This document shows, one piece after another, positions 61,715-64,000 of a stretch of 64,000 nt of DNA (position 1 is its first letter; every line of letters begins with the position of its first letter). Made by a program: the position numbers and the translations under genes. The stretch is from Corallococcus sp. EGB (lineage in GTDB: Bacteria; Myxococcota; Myxococcia; Myxococcales; Myxococcaceae), in the NCBI RefSeq assembly GCF_019968905.1, contig NZ_CP079946.1:1-64000 (forward strand). Direction: 5' to 3'. The notes under the pieces are model-generated. The model was not told the DNA's origin. It did no database searches and saw nothing but the letters and a program-made list of their open reading frames with translations.

Positions 61715-63985
61715 ATGGCAGGTCCCAGGCGCGCGCGACAGGAGGAGGGGTGGGGGCTCGGGGTGAGCCTCGCGGTGGCGCTCGTCCTGCTGCTCCTGGC
61801 CGTGGGTGCGCTCCTGCTGACGCGGGCGTCCGTGCAGTCGCGGGTGCTGGAGCGCTCCCTGGACCTGCAGGAGGTGGGGCTGTTGGGGCGGGCCTTCAGC
61901 GACAAGGTGTCGCTGGCCAACAGCGCGCTGCTGGCGGGCGGGCAGTCGGTCAACCGGGAAACGGCGCGGGCCCGGCAGCGCTTCCTGGCCACCGCGGACC
62001 GGCTGCGGGCCCGGCTGGAATCTCCCGAGGACCAGGCGCTGGTGGAGGAGGTGCGCATCGTGGAGCAGGCGCACGAGGAAGCCCTGCGCGCGCTCCTGGA
62101 GGACTCCGACACTCCCGAGGAACAGAAGCGGGCGCGGGAGCAGATGGCCCGGGCCCACGGGCAGGTGCGCGACGCGCAGGCCCACCTGGAGCGCACGGTG
62201 CAGGAGCGGCTGGTCCGGGAGAACCAGGCCGCGATGCGGGTGGACCGGTGGGAGACCGCGCTGCTGCTCGTGGCGTCCCTGCTGGGGCTGTCGGTGGCGG
62301 CGGCGCTGGCGTGGGTGCTCCAGCGCCGGCTGCACCCGCTCCGGCGCGAGGCGGCGGCCAGCGCGAACCGCTTCCAGGCGCTGGTGGAGGGCGTGCGCGA
62401 CTACGCCCTGGTGCTGCTGGACGCGCGGGGGCGGGTGGCCAGCTGGAACCCGGGCGCCGAGCGCATCAAGGGCTGGAGCGAGGCGGAGACATTGGGCCGC
62501 CCCACCTCCCTCTTCTACACGTCCGAGGACGCGGCGGCGGGCAAGCCGGAGCGGGAGCTGTCCCGGGCGCTCCAGGAGGGGCGGCTGCACATGGAGGGCT
62601 GGCGGCAGCGCAAGGACGGCTCGCGCTTCTGGGCGGAGGTGTCCATCACCGCGCTGCGCGACGAGGACGGCCAGCCCCAGGGCTTCTCCGTGGTGACGCG
62701 CGACATCACCGAGCAGCGGCGTCAGGAGCGGGTGCAGGAGCTGCTCGCGGAGGCCGGCCGCGTCTTCCACCAGTCCCTGGACCCCGACCTGACGGCGGCG
62801 GAGGTGGCGCGGCTGCTGGTGCCGGAGGTGGCGGACGGCTGCATCCTCTACCTGCTCACTCCCGCGGGCGAGCTGCGGCCCCGGGCGGTGACGCACATCC
62901 AGCCCGAGCGCGAGGCGAGCCTGTGGGAGGCCCTGCGGCGCTTCCCCCCCCGCCCGGGCATGCCGCCCGCCGTCTGGGAGGTGATGCGCACCGGGCACTC
63001 GCGGTTGGACGTGGAGGTGAAGGTGGACGACCTGGCCGCCTCCGCGGAGACGGACGAGCACCGGGTGCTCATCGAGCGCATCGGCATTGGTTCGTCGATG
63101 GTGGTGCCCCTGCTCGCGGGCAGCGAGACGCTGGGCGCCTTCGTGCTGATGACGGCCCGGGGCCACCGCCGCTTCGTGCCGGCGGACCAGGTGCTGGTGG
63201 AGGAGCTGGCCGGCCGCGCGGCGCTGGCCCTGGAGAACACGCGGCTGTTGCGCGAGGCGCGCGAGGCGGTGGACCTCATCGCCGTCACCGCGCACGACCT
63301 GGGCAATCCCTTGCACGCGCTGCAATTGCTGCTCACCAAGCTGCAGCGCGCGCAGGCGGCCGGCCGGGGTGAAGACCTGCGGCAGGGATTGGTGGCGGCG
63401 CACGGGCAGGCGCAGCGGCTGGGGCAACTGCTGCACAACCTGTTGGATTTGTCGCGGCTGTCCTCCGGCAAGCGGCTGTTGGACGCTGCGCCCATGGACC
63501 TGGGGGAGCTGGCCCGCGAGGTGGTGGAGCGCTTCGCGGACGCGGCCGCGGAGGCGGGCTGTGACCTGCGGCTGGAGGTGGAGGCGGGGCAGGTGGGGCA
63601 TTGGGACCGCGTCCGCCTGGACCGCGTGATGACGAACCTGGTGTCCAACGCGCTGAAGTTCGGCCGGGGCCACCCGGTGACGGTGTCGGTGTCGGCGCTG
63701 GACGCGGACCACTCGCGGCTGCGCGTGCGCGACGAGGGCGTGGGCATCCCGCAGGAAGCCCAGCGCCGCGTCTTCGAGCGCTTCGAGCGGGAGCGCGCCG
63801 CGAAGACGAAGGCCGGCTACGGGCTGGGGCTCTACATCGCCCGCCAGCTGGTGGAGGCGCACGGCGGCATCATCCGCGTGGAGAGCGTGCCGGGGTGCGG
63901 CGCCACCTTCACGGTGGACCTGCCGCGTACGCCCCGGCCGGTGGAGGAGGCGTCGGTGGCGGAGCCGCCTCCGCTCCAGCAGTGA
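61715..63985 (+). CDS. Hybrid-type sensor histidine kinase (PAS-GAF-HisKA-HATPase)
   Basis: A 756-residue membrane sensor kinase. Two membrane spans flank a helical extracytoplasmic region (span 1 about 14-36, span 2 about 178-204: ALLLVASLLGLSVAAALAWV). A PAS domain (about 215-340: VRDYALVLLDARGRVASWNP) and a GAF domain (about 345-510: GIGSSMVVPLLAGSETLGAF) follow, then the H-box VTAHDLGNPLHALQLL (His about 528) and a complete HATPase domain with N-box MTNLVSNALKFG, VRDEGVGIPQ and GYGLGLYIA. No receiver domain is present. The ATG at 61715 has GAAGGGA upstream. The response regulator is not in the window. Divergent from the Cys-repeat lipoprotein, with 275 bases between starts and no recognised sites. 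Confidence 0.9.
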   Translation: MAGPRRARQEEGWGLGVSLAVALVLLLLAVGALLLTRASVQSRVLERSLDLQEVGLLGRAFSDKVSLANSALLAGGQSVNRETARARQRFLATADRLRARLESPEDQALVEEVRIVEQAHEEALRALLEDSDTPEEQKRAREQMARAHGQVRDAQAHLERTVQERLVRENQAAMRVDRWETALLLVASLLGLSVAAALAWVLQRRLHPLRREAAASANRFQALVEGVRDYALVLLDARGRVASWNPGAERIKGWSEAETLGRPTSLFYTSEDAAAGKPERELSRALQEGRLHMEGWRQRKDGSRFWAEVSITALRDEDGQPQGFSVVTRDITEQRRQERVQELLAEAGRVFHQSLDPDLTAAEVARLLVPEVADGCILYLLTPAGELRPRAVTHIQPEREASLWEALRRFPPRPGMPPAVWEVMRTGHSRLDVEVKVDDLAASAETDEHRVLIERIGIGSSMVVPLLAGSETLGAFVLMTARGHRRFVPADQVLVEELAGRAALALENTRLLREAREAVDLIAVTAHDLGNPLHALQLLLTKLQRAQAAGRGEDLRQGLVAAHGQAQRLGQLLHNLLDLSRLSSGKRLLDAAPMDLGELAREVVERFADAAAEAGCDLRLEVEAGQVGHWDRVRLDRVMTNLVSNALKFGRGHPVTVSVSALDADHSRLRVRDEGVGIPQEAQRRVFERFERERAAKTKAGYGLGLYIARQLVEAHGGIIRVESVPGCGATFTVDLPRTPRPVEEASVAEPPPLQQ

Positions 63986-64000
63986 GCGCGCGGGCCGGCT

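Overview
The window is very GC-rich, gene-dense DNA that opens exactly at the GTG start codon of dnaA. It looks like the origin-proximal end of a myxobacterial (Myxococcota) chromosome, probably the Myxococcus/Corallococcus group. The basis is gene content: a SitA6/SitI6-type polymorphic toxin and immunity pair, two Ser/Thr kinases with PEGA tails, Cys-rich lipoproteins with DNDGD calcium loops, PilZ proteins, and many outer-membrane and lipoprotein genes. No rRNA, tRNA, insertion sequence or CRISPR array was recognised.

Layout. 0-6 kb: dnaA, a CBS-domain protein, a zinc-ribbon membrane protein, and a two-gene M16 peptidase operon closed by a strong intrinsic terminator. 6-9.3 kb: a small acidic protein, then a bifunctional aspartokinase/homoserine dehydrogenase behind what reads as a threonine attenuator (Thr-rich leader peptide, antiterminator, terminator). 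9.3-10.7 kb: the sitA6/sitI6-like pair. 10.7-21.5 kb: metabolic and surface genes (PhoD-like phosphatase, VOC, AraC, alpha/beta hydrolase, a divergent SRPBCC/ArsR pair sharing a palindromic operator, MFS exporter, CapA-like protein, DoxX, TrmN-like methyltransferase, glutathione synthetase). 21.6-24.4 kb: a Ser/Thr kinase, then a noncoding segment with a phased cluster of DnaA-box-like sites, then two small unknown genes. 24.5-33.6 kb: secreted proteins, a DUF429 protein, an aldo/keto reductase, a GIN-domain beta-solenoid protein and a second kinase.

33.8-41.1 kb: an outer-membrane barrel with an HxSNG motif, a PIN toxin with a helix-turn-helix antitoxin, an RNase II/R-family exonuclease, an island (about 38.0-40.5 kb) of small myxobacterial orphan genes of which at least three are broken by frameshift or nonsense changes, and a YkgJ-type Fe-S protein. 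41.5-53.8 kb: a PilZ protein, an NYN/OST-HTH RNA-processing protein, an SsuABC-like importer, and a dehydrogenase/GH15 glycosidase/App1-like locus. 53.8-64 kb: polyphosphate kinase, a BamE-like anchored protein, a trigger-factor-like protein that seems to lack the ribosome-binding domain, an Ala/Lys-rich helical protein, a lipoprotein with eight 48-residue Cys repeats, and a hybrid sensor histidine kinase (PAS-GAF-HisKA-HATPase).

The best candidates for something undescribed are the threonine attenuator before thrA, the DnaA-box cluster about 23 kb from dnaA, and the decaying orphan gene island at 38-40.5 kb. All functional calls rest on motifs read by eye; no database search was run.
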